A DNA stretch of 64,000 bases from Nitrospira japonica (GTDB lineage: Bacteria; Nitrospirota; Nitrospiria; Nitrospirales; Nitrospiraceae). This document shows, piece after piece, positions 17,831-26,749 of this stretch (the first letter of the stretch is position 1; each line of letters opens with the position of its first letter). The notes below the pieces were generated by a model. It worked only from the letters and a program-made list of their open reading frames with translations, was not told where the DNA came from and made no database searches. The stretch is taken from the NCBI RefSeq assembly GCF_900169565.1, contig NZ_LT828648.1:746876-810875 (forward strand). The letters run 5' to 3'. The translations under genes and the position numbers were made by a program.

Positions 17831-17901
17831 GGGCGATATGTCGTGATTTCAGTCGCGACTATCGCGATGATGCGCGGTCGCGAAATATGGCGAGGTCGCG
17901 A
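17831..17901 (-). promoter_or_regulatory. TCGYGA repeat array upstream of nxrA (candidate enhancer)
   Basis: Seven six-base elements occur in 71 bases: GGGCGA 17831, TCGTGA 17841, TCGCGA 17853, 17862 and 17878, TGGCGA 17888, TCGCGA 17896. The pairs 17831/17841 and 17878/17888 have the same 10-base spacing as the pair upstream of nirK. The position relative to the putative sigma-54 promoter fits an activator-binding enhancer. Confidence 0.5.
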
Positions 17902-18073
17902 TGCCACACGACCCGATACATGAGCGTGACGCGCCGTGACCTCTAACGGAGGTCAGAGGCTGCGACGAACCGTTGAAGTGCAACGGTCGGCTAGGCGGAA
18001 GGATCAGACATGAACAGGATTCACTCGGGGAGAGGATTGATACCGGTGAGAGTGCGGCAACCCGTGCTCGACA

Positions 18074-18109
18074 GCCGATGCCGACGAAGGCTGTTTCGTC
18101 GGCATCGGC
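18074..18109 (-). terminator. Strong hairpin after the second SUMF1-like gene
   Basis: Perfect 15-bp stem (GCCGATGCCGACGAA with its complement) around a 6-base loop, 45 bases past the stop codon at 18154. There is no clear U-run. It probably insulates the nxr regulatory region from the upstream gene. Confidence 0.45.
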
Positions 18110-18153
18110 TCGGCCTCATGCGTTTCATCTCGGAAGTGCCTGCTGAAGCGCCC

Positions 18154-19092
18154 TTAGCGGAGACCGGTCTGCTGGGGCTTGCCCTCGGACATCTGGTTTG
18201 CGTCTTTGACGTCGCGCGCGCAGCGGAATCCCAGCCAATTCATCGCGGTCTTGGGTTCCGTCCCATTTCGCTGCGAGACCCGTACGCTGGGCGTGCTGTC
18301 GATCCAGCCTCCTCCGCGAAAGCCCCGCTGCGTTCCTGTATCGGGCCCTTTGGGATTACGGTCCGGCGCCGTCTTATAGTAATCCTTGTCGTACCAATCG
18401 GCGACCCACTCGGCGACATTTCCACCCATCTGGAAGGCGCCGTAGGGACTGACGGCATTATCATACTTGTCGACCGAGATGATCGGCGGATAGAGAATCA
18501 GCCGCTCCGGCCTGTCTCGGACCGGACCTGAAAGACCGGTCCTTCCGAAGTTGGCACGCGAGAGCCCCGCCATCTCGTTGCCCCAGGGATAAATCCTGCC
18601 ATCTTCGCCCCGAGCAGCCTTTTCCCATTCGGCCTCAGTTGGAAGCCGTTTGCCTGCCCATTTGCAATAGGCCTCGGCGTCGAACCAGGTCACGTGCATG
18701 ACCGGATGGTTCACCATCGTCTCCTGGAAATTGCCTCCGTCGTATTGCCAATCGATGAGGGGATCGCGATTCTCGGCAAGCACGAACTTGAGAAACTGGA
18801 CGGTCGTGACTTCGAATTTGTCGATGTCGTACGCATCCAGATGGACCTGCCGTTGAGGGAATTCCGGTTGATAAGCGTTCTTGTCGACTCTCTTGTTGCT
18901 ACCCATCAAAAATGGGCCAGCCGGAACCCGCATCATCTCATCGTGGGCAGGCAGCTTGATCCGCTCCGCCGCCAACGCTTTCCCCTCCGGCGTCCATGTT
19001 CTCGTCACATCGGCCACGTCCAATGCGAGCACACTCCCTGCGAGCCCTCCTGCCATCATGAGCACAGCGCACGAAACAGCTCCGACCCTCAC
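18154..19092 (-). CDS. Second secreted SUMF1/NirV-like protein
   Basis: 312 residues from a GTG with GGGAGG 7 bases upstream. A signal peptide ends near SVLALDVA. A SUMF1 domain follows: VPAGPFLMGSN, EVTTVQFLKF, RLPTEAEWEKAARGEDG, FQMGGNVAEWVADWYDKDYY and terminal GFRCARD. As in the paralogue at 1920-2735, the region that holds the formylglycine-generating Cys pair reads RGGGWIDSTPSVRVSQ without Cys. The gene lies directly upstream of the nxr operon on the same strand, separated by 580 bases and a hairpin. The position recalls nirV beside nirK. It may help maturation or assembly of a periplasmic redox enzyme, but that is inference. Confidence 0.85.
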   Translation of the reverse strand: MRVGAVSCAVLMMAGGLAGSVLALDVADVTRTWTPEGKALAAERIKLPAHDEMMRVPAGPFLMGSNKRVDKNAYQPEFPQRQVHLDAYDIDKFEVTTVQFLKFVLAENRDPLIDWQYDGGNFQETMVNHPVMHVTWFDAEAYCKWAGKRLPTEAEWEKAARGEDGRIYPWGNEMAGLSRANFGRTGLSGPVRDRPERLILYPPIISVDKYDNAVSPYGAFQMGGNVAEWVADWYDKDYYKTAPDRNPKGPDTGTQRGFRGGGWIDSTPSVRVSQRNGTEPKTAMNWLGFRCARDVKDANQMSEGKPQQTGLR

Positions 19093-19133
19093 GATACGAC
19101 CTCCCTGGATTTAGCACCCGCCGGCCGATCCCT

Positions 19134-19715
19134 TCATGGGGTTTGGTTGGAGAGGTCCTTGTGGAACTCTTCGAGCGGATGGAAGTTAAGCGGTAAGTTG
19201 AATAAATAGTCCGAGACCGACCTCAGCTTGACGTGCTGATATTCGACGATCCAGCTCCCGTCCTTCTTTGCCAGCTTCATGGGAAAGTGTATGTCTGTCG
19301 CGACCCATTGATAATAGTTTTCGATCCGTTCGCCGTGCTTGGTGCTCACTTCGTACAACACCGTTGGATGGCCCTCGCGCACTTCCGTGCCGATCTCCTG
19401 CCGTGAAATTTCTCCCTCCAGCTTTTCCGTCACCCGGAGGTCCTGGTCCGGATCGTACGGCACTTCCTTGAAGTGCTTCATCCTGGACAACAGCAGCCAG
19501 ACAACCTGCTTGTCCTTTCTGACGATGCTCACGTTGACGGGACCCATCGAATGGTGCTCGATGCGCCACATCTGATCGCGATAATAGATGGAAGACTTAT
19601 GGGTCCGGCCGTCGATTTTGGTGAACTGATCGGCCGTGAACTCCAATGCCGCGGCCGGCTGTCCCTGGCCGACCCATATCCCCGCGATCAATCCGGTCAC
19701 AATCCATAGCCGCAT
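19134..19715 (-). CDS. Periplasmic LolA/DUF4412-like protein
   Basis: 193 residues with a signal peptide (IVTGLIAGIWVGQGQPAAAL). The mature part alternates short beta strands: FTADQFTKIDGRTHKSSIYYRDQMWRIE, VSIVRKDKQVVWLLLSRMKHFKEVP, then a basic and acidic half ending IVEYQHVKL. This resembles the half-barrel fold shared by LolA/LolB-like and DUF4412 proteins, which handle lipids or act in the envelope; the assignment is by eye. The stop lies 41 bases before the SUMF1-like gene on the same strand, so the two probably share a transcript. The ATG follows AGGATGAGGCG. Confidence 0.6.
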   Translation of the reverse strand: MRLWIVTGLIAGIWVGQGQPAAALEFTADQFTKIDGRTHKSSIYYRDQMWRIEHHSMGPVNVSIVRKDKQVVWLLLSRMKHFKEVPYDPDQDLRVTEKLEGEISRQEIGTEVREGHPTVLYEVSTKHGERIENYYQWVATDIHFPMKLAKKDGSWIVEYQHVKLRSVSDYLFNLPLNFHPLEEFHKDLSNQTP

Positions 19716-19775
19716 CGCCTCATCCTAGCATAGCGGAGAGGCGCGCAGCCCGCGCAATCATCGCGATCGTCCGGT

Positions 19776-20777
19776 TCACCCAACCGTCAAGACCCCCGCC
19801 CCGGCGATGGTCCCCGCCTTGAGCGCCTGCAGCGCCTGATTAGCCTCTTCCAACGGAAACTCACGGCTGCGAGGCCGGATCGGAATCCTGGCCGCCTCCT
19901 GCAGCAGTTCCGCGGCATCCTGCCTGGTATTGGCCGTGACGCTTCGGATGACCCGTTCGCCGAAAAGGTCCCGGTCATAGTCCAACGGCGGAAACGCCGA
20001 CATATGAATGCCCGCCAGCGCCAACGTCCCGCCGCGCTGGAGCGCCCGCAACGCCGGCGGCACCAATTCGCCGGCCGGAGCGAATATGATCGCACCGTGC
20101 AACGATACGGGAGGCGGCTCCGCCGCGCCGCCCACCCAACGGGCCCCCAGTTCGCGGGCCAGCCGCTGATGCTCCGGCTTCAATGAACAGACATACACCT
20201 CACAGCCCCAATGGCGGGCGATCTGAATGGTGATGTGAGCCGATGCACCGAATCCATACAAACCCAGACGCTGCCCCGGCTGAACCGCGCTTAATCGCAA
20301 GGCACGGTAGCCGATGATTCCGGCGCACAAGAGCGGAGCCGCTTCCACATCGCTGAACGTTTCCGGAATCGGATAGGCGAACGAGGCAGGCACCGCGGCA
20401 TACCCGGCATATCCGCCCGGCACCTGATACCCGGTGAACCGCGCGCCGAGGCAGAGATTTTCACGTCCGCTCCGGCAAAATTCGCAGGAGCCGCATGTCC
20501 CCTGAAGCCAGGCGATGCCGACTCGTTCGCCGATCCTCCGGCTACTGACAGCGGAGCCCGCCTGTTCGATGATGCCGACCGCCTGATGCCCAGGAATCAG
20601 CGGCAGAACCGGATTCCTCAGTTCTCCCTCGATGACGTGCAGATCGGTGCGACAGATGCCGCAGCACCGGATCCGAACCAGCACATCCTGTGAGCCGATC
20701 GTCGGGAGAGGGACATCAGCACAGACGAGCGGACTGCTCTCAACGGCTGCCGTCCGATTCAGAATCATGGCCTTCAT
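19776..20777 (-). CDS. Zinc-dependent alcohol dehydrogenase (MDR family)
   Basis: 333 residues. The catalytic zinc region CGICRTDLHVIEG and PGHQAVG are present, and the structural zinc lobe GTCGSCEFCRSGRENLC has four cysteines. The nucleotide-binding domain follows at LGLYGFGASAHITIQIA; the usual GxGxxG is changed to GFGASAH, as in some NADP-dependent members. Such enzymes interconvert primary alcohols and aldehydes. It is 46 bases from the YceI gene and 60 from the DUF4412-like gene on the same strand. The substrate is not predictable. Confidence 0.88.
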   Translation of the reverse strand: MKAMILNRTAAVESSPLVCADVPLPTIGSQDVLVRIRCCGICRTDLHVIEGELRNPVLPLIPGHQAVGIIEQAGSAVSSRRIGERVGIAWLQGTCGSCEFCRSGRENLCLGARFTGYQVPGGYAGYAAVPASFAYPIPETFSDVEAAPLLCAGIIGYRALRLSAVQPGQRLGLYGFGASAHITIQIARHWGCEVYVCSLKPEHQRLARELGARWVGGAAEPPPVSLHGAIIFAPAGELVPPALRALQRGGTLALAGIHMSAFPPLDYDRDLFGERVIRSVTANTRQDAAELLQEAARIPIRPRSREFPLEEANQALQALKAGTIAGAGVLTVG

Positions 20778-20823
20778 CGCCGGCGTCGTGGAGGTGTTTG
20801 AGGAGATCAGGCCGACGGTCGCC

Positions 20824-21435
20824 TCACGACTTCTCTTTGATACACTCGATATCGAGCTTGATGAAGACCTCGTCCCCGACGACCAATCCGCCGCTGTCGA
20901 GGGTCTTATTCCATACCATGCCGTAATCCTTACGATTGACCTTTCCCTCTCCGGTAAATCCGGCGCGCTGGTTGCCCCAGGGATCCTTGGTCGCCCCGTT
21001 GAAGTTTCCGGTCAGGGTGATCTCCTTGGTCACTCCCCGTACGGTCAGATCTCCGACCGCCGTGTAGCCATCACCCGCCTTCTTGGCGCTTTTCATCCGG
21101 TAGGTGATGGCGGGATGCTTCTCGACGTCGAAGAAATCGGGATTCCGCAAATGCGCGTCGCGTTTTTCATGATTGGTATTCACGGAGGCCGCCTTGATCG
21201 TCGCTTCGATCGTCTTGACCGTCCCGGCGTCCGCATCCATCTCGATGAATCCGGTATAGTCCATGAATCGCCCCGTGGTCTTTGAAATCACCATGTGCGA
21301 AACGCGAAATTCGATCGTCGAATGTTCGGGGTCCACGTTCCACCGTGCCGTTTCGGCATGGCCGGACAAGGGAATACCGAGAAACAGCACAGTGATAAGT
21401 GCCATGGAGCGGCGCGTCAGTCTTCCACACACCAT
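20824..21435 (-). CDS. YceI family periplasmic protein
   Basis: 203 residues with a signal peptide ending near SGHAETAR. The YceI hallmark begins with WNVDPEHSTIEFRVSHMVISKTTGRF and continues with the lipocalin-like barrel strands VTKEITLTGNFNG and DYGMVWNKTLDSGGLVVGDEVFIKLDIE. Family members bind polyprenoid or quinone-like lipids in the periplasm. AGAAAGGATCAATCG precedes the ATG. It follows the TonB-like gene by 30 bases, so an operon of TonB-like, YceI and alcohol dehydrogenase is plausible. Confidence 0.9.
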   Translation of the reverse strand: MVCGRLTRRSMALITVLFLGIPLSGHAETARWNVDPEHSTIEFRVSHMVISKTTGRFMDYTGFIEMDADAGTVKTIEATIKAASVNTNHEKRDAHLRNPDFFDVEKHPAITYRMKSAKKAGDGYTAVGDLTVRGVTKEITLTGNFNGATKDPWGNQRAGFTGEGKVNRKDYGMVWNKTLDSGGLVVGDEVFIKLDIECIKEKS

Positions 21436-21465
21436 CGATTGATCCTTTCTGCTTTTAAACGACTC

Positions 21466-22458
21466 CTACTTTTTCACCCCGCCGCCCGGAGCGTCGGGCC
21501 GGCCGGCGGATTGATTCGTCACCGATTGGACGTCGCGAGGCTTCGGCTTGGCTCCAGTCCGCATTCGAACGTGGACATCCACCGCTTCATCGCCCAATTC
21601 GTTGGGAAAAGGGGGAAACGGCTGCGCGTTGATGATGGTGTAAATTCCCGCCTCGTCGATCTCACGAGCTCCGGACCCTTTCTCGATCTCGATCAACTGG
21701 GCGCGGCCGTTCGGGAACAACTGGAAATGCACTCTGACCGTTTCACCACCGGGCCCGCGCCGCATCTCGCGCACCTGCCGTGCCCAACTACGGCTCACCA
21801 GATGGCTCACATGCTGCCAGTAGGCCCGTCCCTGGCCGGGATCCGCAAACGGCATCAGATCTTCTTCGGCCAATGCCTCGCCGGTAACGGGGATCACATC
21901 CGGCTGTACTTCGTCCGCGATCAACTCGACGGCCGCCGGCTCCTCCGGTTTGGTCGGCGTCGGATCGACCGAGTCGGCCGATGGTTCTTGCTGGTTCAGC
22001 GTGACGTAGACGACCCGGCGCATGAATCGCTCGAACTTGTCCTGCCGAAAGCGTGCGAAGCTGACTTGAATCCGCGCGGACTTGGGACGAACCGACGTCC
22101 GGCTCATCGGCATGGGCTCCAGCGTGACGGTCGTCTTGAGCGTCATCGAATCTCCCTCGGGGTCGAGCGTCGCGGTTTGGGACTCGAACAGAACCGACTC
22201 GCAGATGGCCACGACGGGGACAGAGCTCTGGACGACCCCTCCAAGGGTGATGTCGAGGGTCAGTGGCTTGCCGGGTTGAAGATCGCCTCCCGAACCGGTC
22301 TGGCTGAGTTCAAAGCGGGTCCAGCGTTTGGCCGGGCCGGCTGACGGAGACGTTCCTGAGGAAGAGCCTGGATCGGCGGAGATCGCGATCCCGGGTAGGC
22401 CGCTCATGCACACTGCGGCTAGAAGGATCAGGCCCATGTGAAGCAATGTGGCCATCAT
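21466..22458 (-). CDS. Secreted protein with TonB/TolA-like C-terminal domain
   Basis: 330 residues. An N-terminal signal (LLHMGLILLAAVCMSGLPG) leads into a region of about 130 residues with repeated beta segments (LTLDITLGGVVQSSVPVVAICES). A Pro/Glu-rich spacer follows, and then a TonB-family C-terminal fold from about residue 210: YWQHVSHLVSRSWARQVREM, VRVHFQLFPNGRAQLIEIEKGSG, INAQPFPPFP. Such domains reach across the periplasm in TonB and TolA, but here the anchor is a cleavable-looking signal rather than the usual anchor with exbBD neighbours. Its partner is unknown. The ATG follows GGTAGGATGCG. Confidence 0.7.
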   Translation of the reverse strand: MMATLLHMGLILLAAVCMSGLPGIAISADPGSSSGTSPSAGPAKRWTRFELSQTGSGGDLQPGKPLTLDITLGGVVQSSVPVVAICESVLFESQTATLDPEGDSMTLKTTVTLEPMPMSRTSVRPKSARIQVSFARFRQDKFERFMRRVVYVTLNQQEPSADSVDPTPTKPEEPAAVELIADEVQPDVIPVTGEALAEEDLMPFADPGQGRAYWQHVSHLVSRSWARQVREMRRGPGGETVRVHFQLFPNGRAQLIEIEKGSGAREIDEAGIYTIINAQPFPPFPNELGDEAVDVHVRMRTGAKPKPRDVQSVTNQSAGRPDAPGGGVKK

Positions 22459-22546
22459 CGCATCCTACCCAGGGTCCGGAGCCGGCGCAACCCGTTTTTT
22501 CCGGATCGGTTAGGCATCCAGGCTCAATTGAGAGTAAGATGTTCGC

Positions 22547-23581
22547 ATGCGGGCCCTCCTCAAGCGCGAAGCGAAGCCGGGTCTCGAGTTCACGACTTGT
22601 CCGGATCCCACTCCCGGCCCAACCGATGCCGTCGTCCGTGTGCGAGCGACCTCCCTCTGCGGAACCGACGCGCATATTTACAATTGGGATCCTTGGGCGC
22701 ACAGCCGAATCCATCCCCCCCGTATCATCGGCCATGAAATGTGCGGCGAGGTAGTGGAGACCGGAGCGGACGTCACGTTGGTGGCCGTCGGAGACTACGT
22801 CGCCGCCGAATCGCACCTGACCTGTGGCCAATGCTTTCAGTGCAGGACGGGACAGGCGCACGTCTGCCGGAACTATCGGATTCTCGGGGTAGACCGGGAC
22901 GGGTCGTTTGCGGAGTATGTGGTGCTCCCCGAGAACGTTCTGTGGAAAACCGCACCGACCGTGCCGCCGGAACTCGCGTCGGTGCAGGAACCACTCGGCA
23001 ATGCCGTCGACGCCGCCCTCGTGGAAGATCTCACCGGTCACACGGTGCTGATCACCGGATGCGGGCCGACAGGACTCTTCGCGGCCGCCGTCGCGCGCAC
23101 GGCCGGGGCTGCCACGATCATCGCGTCGGATGTCAGCGAGTATCGACTGGCCCTGGCGAAACAGGTCGGTGTCGATCACGTACTCAACGCCCGAGCGGAG
23201 GTTTCGGACACGCTGGCCTCGAACATCCGGGACATCACCGCCGGCGAAGGGGTCGATGCTTCTCTCGAAATGTCTGGGGATCCGAACGCCCTTCACCTGG
23301 CGTTCGGAGCGGTGAAGAACGGGGGGCGCGTCACGCTGTTCGGAATTCCCACCGGACTGGTCACCTGCGACTTGGCAAACGAGATCATCTTCAAGGGAAT
23401 CCGCGTCCACGGCATTACGGGCCGTCGCCTGTTCAGCACGTGGTATCGGCTCGCCGGACTGTTCAAGGCCGGTCTCAATATCAAGCCGGTCATCACCCAT
23501 ACGTTTCCCCTGAGCGGATTCGCGCAGGGGTTCGACTTGATGCGTTCCGGCCAGTGCGGCAAGGTGGTATTGCTGCTGTAG
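22547..23581 (+). CDS. tdh: L-threonine 3-dehydrogenase
   Basis: 344 residues of the zinc MDR superfamily. Visible: [16 protein letters not shown] (catalytic Cys and specificity loop), [10 protein letters not shown], the structural zinc cysteines in [15 protein letters not shown], and the NAD fold at [18 protein letters not shown]. It oxidises L-threonine to 2-amino-3-ketobutyrate with NAD. It is followed after 59 bases by kbl, which cleaves that product to glycine and acetyl-CoA; this is the classical pair. Length is as expected. Confidence 0.93.
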   Translation: MRALLKREAKPGLEFTTCPDPTPGPTDAVVRVRATSLCGTDAHIYNWDPWAHSRIHPPRIIGHEMCGEVVETGADVTLVAVGDYVAAESHLTCGQCFQCRTGQAHVCRNYRILGVDRDGSFAEYVVLPENVLWKTAPTVPPELASVQEPLGNAVDAALVEDLTGHTVLITGCGPTGLFAAAVARTAGAATIIASDVSEYRLALAKQVGVDHVLNARAEVSDTLASNIRDITAGEGVDASLEMSGDPNALHLAFGAVKNGGRVTLFGIPTGLVTCDLANEIIFKGIRVHGITGRRLFSTWYRLAGLFKAGLNIKPVITHTFPLSGFAQGFDLMRSGQCGKVVLLL

Positions 23582-23640
23582 CCACCGCGCCGGTCGTCGT
23601 CGGCCAACCGGATCCCGGTCGATCGGTTCCGTGGTACGCC

Positions 23641-24831
23641 ATGGCCTATTCCTCTTTTAAAGACGCCCTCGACCGTGCGCTTGCGGAGATCCGCTCGCGC
23701 GGTACCCACAAGTCCGAACGACTGCTCCTCAGCCCTCAAGGATCCGAGATTCTCGTCGCTCAAGGCCTGGTTCTCAACCTGTGCGCCAACAACTATCTCG
23801 GTCTCGCCAATCATCCGCAGATCATCGAGGCGGCGATGGACGGACTTCGAACGCACGGATACGGATTGGCGTCCGTCCGATTCATCTGCGGAACCCAGGA
23901 CCTCCATAAGCGGCTCGAGCGGGCCGTCAGCGCGTTTCTCGGTACCGACGACACCATCCTCTACGGATCCTGCTTCGACGCGAACGGAGGACTGTTCGAA
24001 GTACTCTTGGATGAGCGCGACGCCGTCATCAGCGATGCGCTCAACCATGCGAGTCTCATCGACGGCATCAGGCTCTGCAAGGCCAAACGGCTCCGCTATG
24101 CCCATTCCGACATGGAGGAACTCGAATCTCGGCTCGCGGAGGCTCAAGGCTGCCGCACGCGGCTGGTCGCCACCGACGGGGTGTTTTCAATGGACGGAGA
24201 TCTCGCCAAACTCGATCGCATCGTCGATCTGGCCGAGCGGTATGACGCGGCGGTGATTGTCGACGACAGCCACGCGACCGGCGTCGTGGGTCGCCAGGGA
24301 AAGGGGACACCCGATCATTTCGGAGTGGCCGATCGAATCGAGATCGTGACCGGCACCCTGGGGAAGGCCCTCGGAGGTGCGGCGGGGGGCTTCACATCGG
24401 GCAAAGCCGAAATCGTGGAGCTGCTTCGTCAGCGATCGCGGCCGTACCTGTTTTCCAATACGCTGCCGCCTGCCGTGGCGTCCGGCGCCTTGCGCGCGCT
24501 CGAACTCGTCGCGGCCGGCGACGACCTGCGGGCGGCATTGCGCCGCAACGCCGCCTTTTTTCGCGCCAAGCTCAGCACGCTCGGCTTCCGGCTCGTCCCG
24601 GGCGACCATCCGATCATTCCAGTCATGGTCGGCGACGCCGCACTGGCGGCGGCGCTGGCCGAGGGATTGTTGGCGGAAGGGGTGTACGTGGTCGGTTTCA
24701 GCTATCCGGTCGTGCCGGAAGGCCAGGCTCGCATTCGCGTGCAGATGTCGGCCGCCCACACGCTTGAACAGCTGGAGACAGCGGTCCACGCCTTTGCCAA
24801 CGTCGGACGGCAATTGCGGGTGATTTCATAG
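23641..24831 (+). CDS. kbl: Glycine C-acetyltransferase (2-amino-3-ketobutyrate CoA ligase)
   Basis: 396 residues of the alpha-oxoamine synthase family. Signatures: [27 protein letters not shown], the segment [37 protein letters not shown] and the PLP-lysine region [18 protein letters not shown]-dependent condensation of glycine with acetyl-CoA, or the reverse after Tdh. I chose the ATG at 23641 because homology begins there; the frame stays open upstream to 22741 only as a shadow of tdh. No clear ribosome binding site is present, so coupling to tdh is possible. Confidence 0.92.
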   Translation: MAYSSFKDALDRALAEIRSRGTHKSERLLLSPQGSEILVAQGLVLNLCANNYLGLANHPQIIEAAMDGLRTHGYGLASVRFICGTQDLHKRLERAVSAFLGTDDTILYGSCFDANGGLFEVLLDERDAVISDALNHASLIDGIRLCKAKRLRYAHSDMEELESRLAEAQGCRTRLVATDGVFSMDGDLAKLDRIVDLAERYDAAVIVDDSHATGVVGRQGKGTPDHFGVADRIEIVTGTLGKALGGAAGGFTSGKAEIVELLRQRSRPYLFSNTLPPAVASGALRALELVAAGDDLRAALRRNAAFFRAKLSTLGFRLVPGDHPIIPVMVGDAALAAALAEGLLAEGVYVVGFSYPVVPEGQARIRVQMSAAHTLEQLETAVHAFANVGRQLRVIS

Positions 24832-24859
24832 GGGGCCGACCCGCAGCATACAGACGGTT

Positions 24860-25813
24860 TTATTCCTTGATCTGTCTTGCCCGCTGCTGCAGATAGGCAT
24901 TGCGGACGGCGGTATAGAGATCGAACGTCGCCTCCTCTACCCCCTGAAACTTCTGTAGATTACGGGAACGGTCGTTGACGATCTCGCCCACGCGCGCACC
25001 AAGCTGCACGATCGTACTGGTATTGCGGTTGGGATGGGAGATAACGGAAGGCACGCCTTTGACCTCGATGATCGGCGCGAACAGCCAGTTGATGGGATTG
25101 AGGAAGATGTCCCCGACATATCCGATGAGGTCTCTCAAGGTATACGGAGCCAGGAACGGCACGACGATGTACGGTCCCGGTTTGACCCCATAGAACCCAA
25201 GAGTCTGTCCCAAGTCCTCCTCCGGCGTCACCAAATTGACGTCCTGGGCCAGATCGAAGAATCCTCCGATACCGACCGTGCTGTTCAAGATGAAGCGACC
25301 GACTTCGATACTCGCTCCCTTCACCTTTCCTTGAAAGACATTGTTGAGAAACCGGGGGACGAAGCGAAAATTGTAGAAGATGTTGCCGACACCGATCTGA
25401 ACGAGATCCGGCACGATGAAATCGTATCCCTGGGCGACCGGCTTCAGCACATACCGGTCCATCTGCCGGTTGAATTCAAAAATTTTGGTATTGACTGGTT
25501 CCCAGGGATCGTAGTCCTCCCCCGTGACTTCGTCAGACTTCGCGAACGGATCGAAGATCTCTTCGGCCGGTTCCCGGGAAGAGACCGGCGGTGACGTCTC
25601 CGCTGCAGCGCGGATGTCTCGCGAGCCATCCGCGGCGGGACCGTTCGCACTACCCAGCGTGTGATCCGGCGGCATCGCGCCCACGGCGTTCAATAGGCCG
25701 CCGTCACCGGTCAACCGGGGAGTTCCGGCGACTTCCAGTTCCGCACAACCTGACGTCACGATCAGCACGAGCCCGAGGACACAGGACACACGTCGAATGA
25801 GCACGAAATTCAC
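24860..25813 (-). CDS. mlaA: MlaA (VacJ) family outer-membrane lipoprotein
   Basis: 317 residues. A lipoprotein signal ends in VTSGC, placing the lipidated Cys near residue 23. A variable stretch of about 90 residues follows, then the MlaA core: YDPWEPVNTKIFEFNRQMDRYV, GNIFYNFRFVPRFLNNVFQ, GRFILNSTVGIGGFFDLAQ, EDLGQTLGFYGVKPGPYIVVP and TLRDLIGYVGD. MlaA forms a ring in the inner leaflet of the outer membrane and removes misplaced phospholipids, passing them to the Mla transport chain. No mlaBCDEF genes are nearby. Confidence 0.92.
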   Translation of the reverse strand: MNFVLIRRVSCVLGLVLIVTSGCAELEVAGTPRLTGDGGLLNAVGAMPPDHTLGSANGPAADGSRDIRAAAETSPPVSSREPAEEIFDPFAKSDEVTGEDYDPWEPVNTKIFEFNRQMDRYVLKPVAQGYDFIVPDLVQIGVGNIFYNFRFVPRFLNNVFQGKVKGASIEVGRFILNSTVGIGGFFDLAQDVNLVTPEEDLGQTLGFYGVKPGPYIVVPFLAPYTLRDLIGYVGDIFLNPINWLFAPIIEVKGVPSVISHPNRNTSTIVQLGARVGEIVNDRSRNLQKFQGVEEATFDLYTAVRNAYLQQRARQIKE

Positions 25814-25946
25814 CGGCCTCCTGATGACTTGTTCAAGTGATTGGACCGGCCCGTGAACGGGATCGGACCATTGGCGGCTCGCACTCTATCAAAACTCTCG
25901 CTGGTCGCCAATCACTTCTTCTGTCCTTGCCGACGGTGAAGCGGCG

Positions 25947-26711
25947 TTAGGAACGGACCGCGCTCAGTGCGAATTCGGCAAATCGGCTGAAATACGCACT
26001 GCCGCCGACCACGTAGGTATTATTATGTCCCGCGCCGGGGATGACATAGAACGATTTGGGCGGCAACGAACCGTCGAAGACTTGCCGCCCCAAGGCCAGG
26101 GGAATGATGTCGTCCCGATCCCCGTGAATGATCAGTTTCGGCAGAGACAGGCTCGGCAGCCGGTCGATCAGGCGGAATTCCGCTCCCAAAAGCCAGTGAA
26201 GCGGCAACCCCCCGTAGTGAACCTTGGCGACGGCCTCGATGGAAGGAAACGACGATTCCAGCACCAGGCCGGCCGCCGGATTCTGAGCCGCCAGATCGCC
26301 CGCAACCGCGGCACCGAGCGACCGGCCGAACAGAATCAGCCGCTCGGGACGTATCATCCTTGTTCTGGTCAGATAATCGTAGGCTCCGATGGCGTCGAGA
26401 TACAGGCCCTCCTCCGAAGGGCGGCCTTGGCTGCGGCCGTATCCCCGATAGTCGAATACAAAGACCGAGAAGGCCGACCTGAACAGCCTTGCAAGGTTGT
26501 CCAGTCGGTTGATCACGTTCCCGGCGTTCCCGTGACACCAGAGGATTACCGGGCGATCGGCGAACCCCTCCACGTACCAGCCGAACAATTTGGTCCCATC
26601 AGCCGAAGAAAACCAGACGTCTTCCAACGGGATCCCGCTCCGTTGCTGCCAGTCCCGGTCGTCCCAGGGATCGGGGTGAAAGACAAAGAAGCGATCGAGA
26701 ATGCCGCTCAT
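25947..26711 (-). CDS. Alpha/beta hydrolase (BEM46/serine aminopeptidase-like)
   Basis: 254 residues, no signal peptide cleavage site seen. Elements in order: oxyanion region ILWCHGNAGN, VFVFDYRGYGRS, nucleophile elbow FGRSLGAAVA (GxSxG), acid in HGDRDDIIPL, and catalytic His in PGAGHNNTY. Such small esterases act on lipid or acyl esters; the substrate is unknown. Same strand as mlaA but 133 bases away. Confidence 0.88.
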   Translation of the reverse strand: MSGILDRFFVFHPDPWDDRDWQQRSGIPLEDVWFSSADGTKLFGWYVEGFADRPVILWCHGNAGNVINRLDNLARLFRSAFSVFVFDYRGYGRSQGRPSEEGLYLDAIGAYDYLTRTRMIRPERLILFGRSLGAAVAGDLAAQNPAAGLVLESSFPSIEAVAKVHYGGLPLHWLLGAEFRLIDRLPSLSLPKLIIHGDRDDIIPLALGRQVFDGSLPPKSFYVIPGAGHNNTYVVGGSAYFSRFAEFALSAVRS

Positions 26712-26749
26712 CGAATTCCTCTACCGTAGGACCCGTCAGACCGTCAGAC

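Larger units (their letters stand above)
17574..18153. other. 580-bp nxrA upstream region
   Basis: No gene is seen. From nxrA outwards it holds a leader with the near-palindrome TCGAGAA-CC-TTCTCGA (17631-17646), a weak sigma-54-like promoter (17720-17735), a TCGYGA repeat cluster (17831-17901), and three inverted repeats: TGACCTC/GAGGTCA (17937-17955), ACCGTTG/CAACGGT (17969-17987) and a 15-bp-stem hairpin (18074-18109). Confidence 0.6.

Noticed and set aside
22741-23640. N-terminal extension of kbl by 300 codons
   Set aside because: It overlaps tdh in another frame and is arginine-rich; homology starts at 23641.
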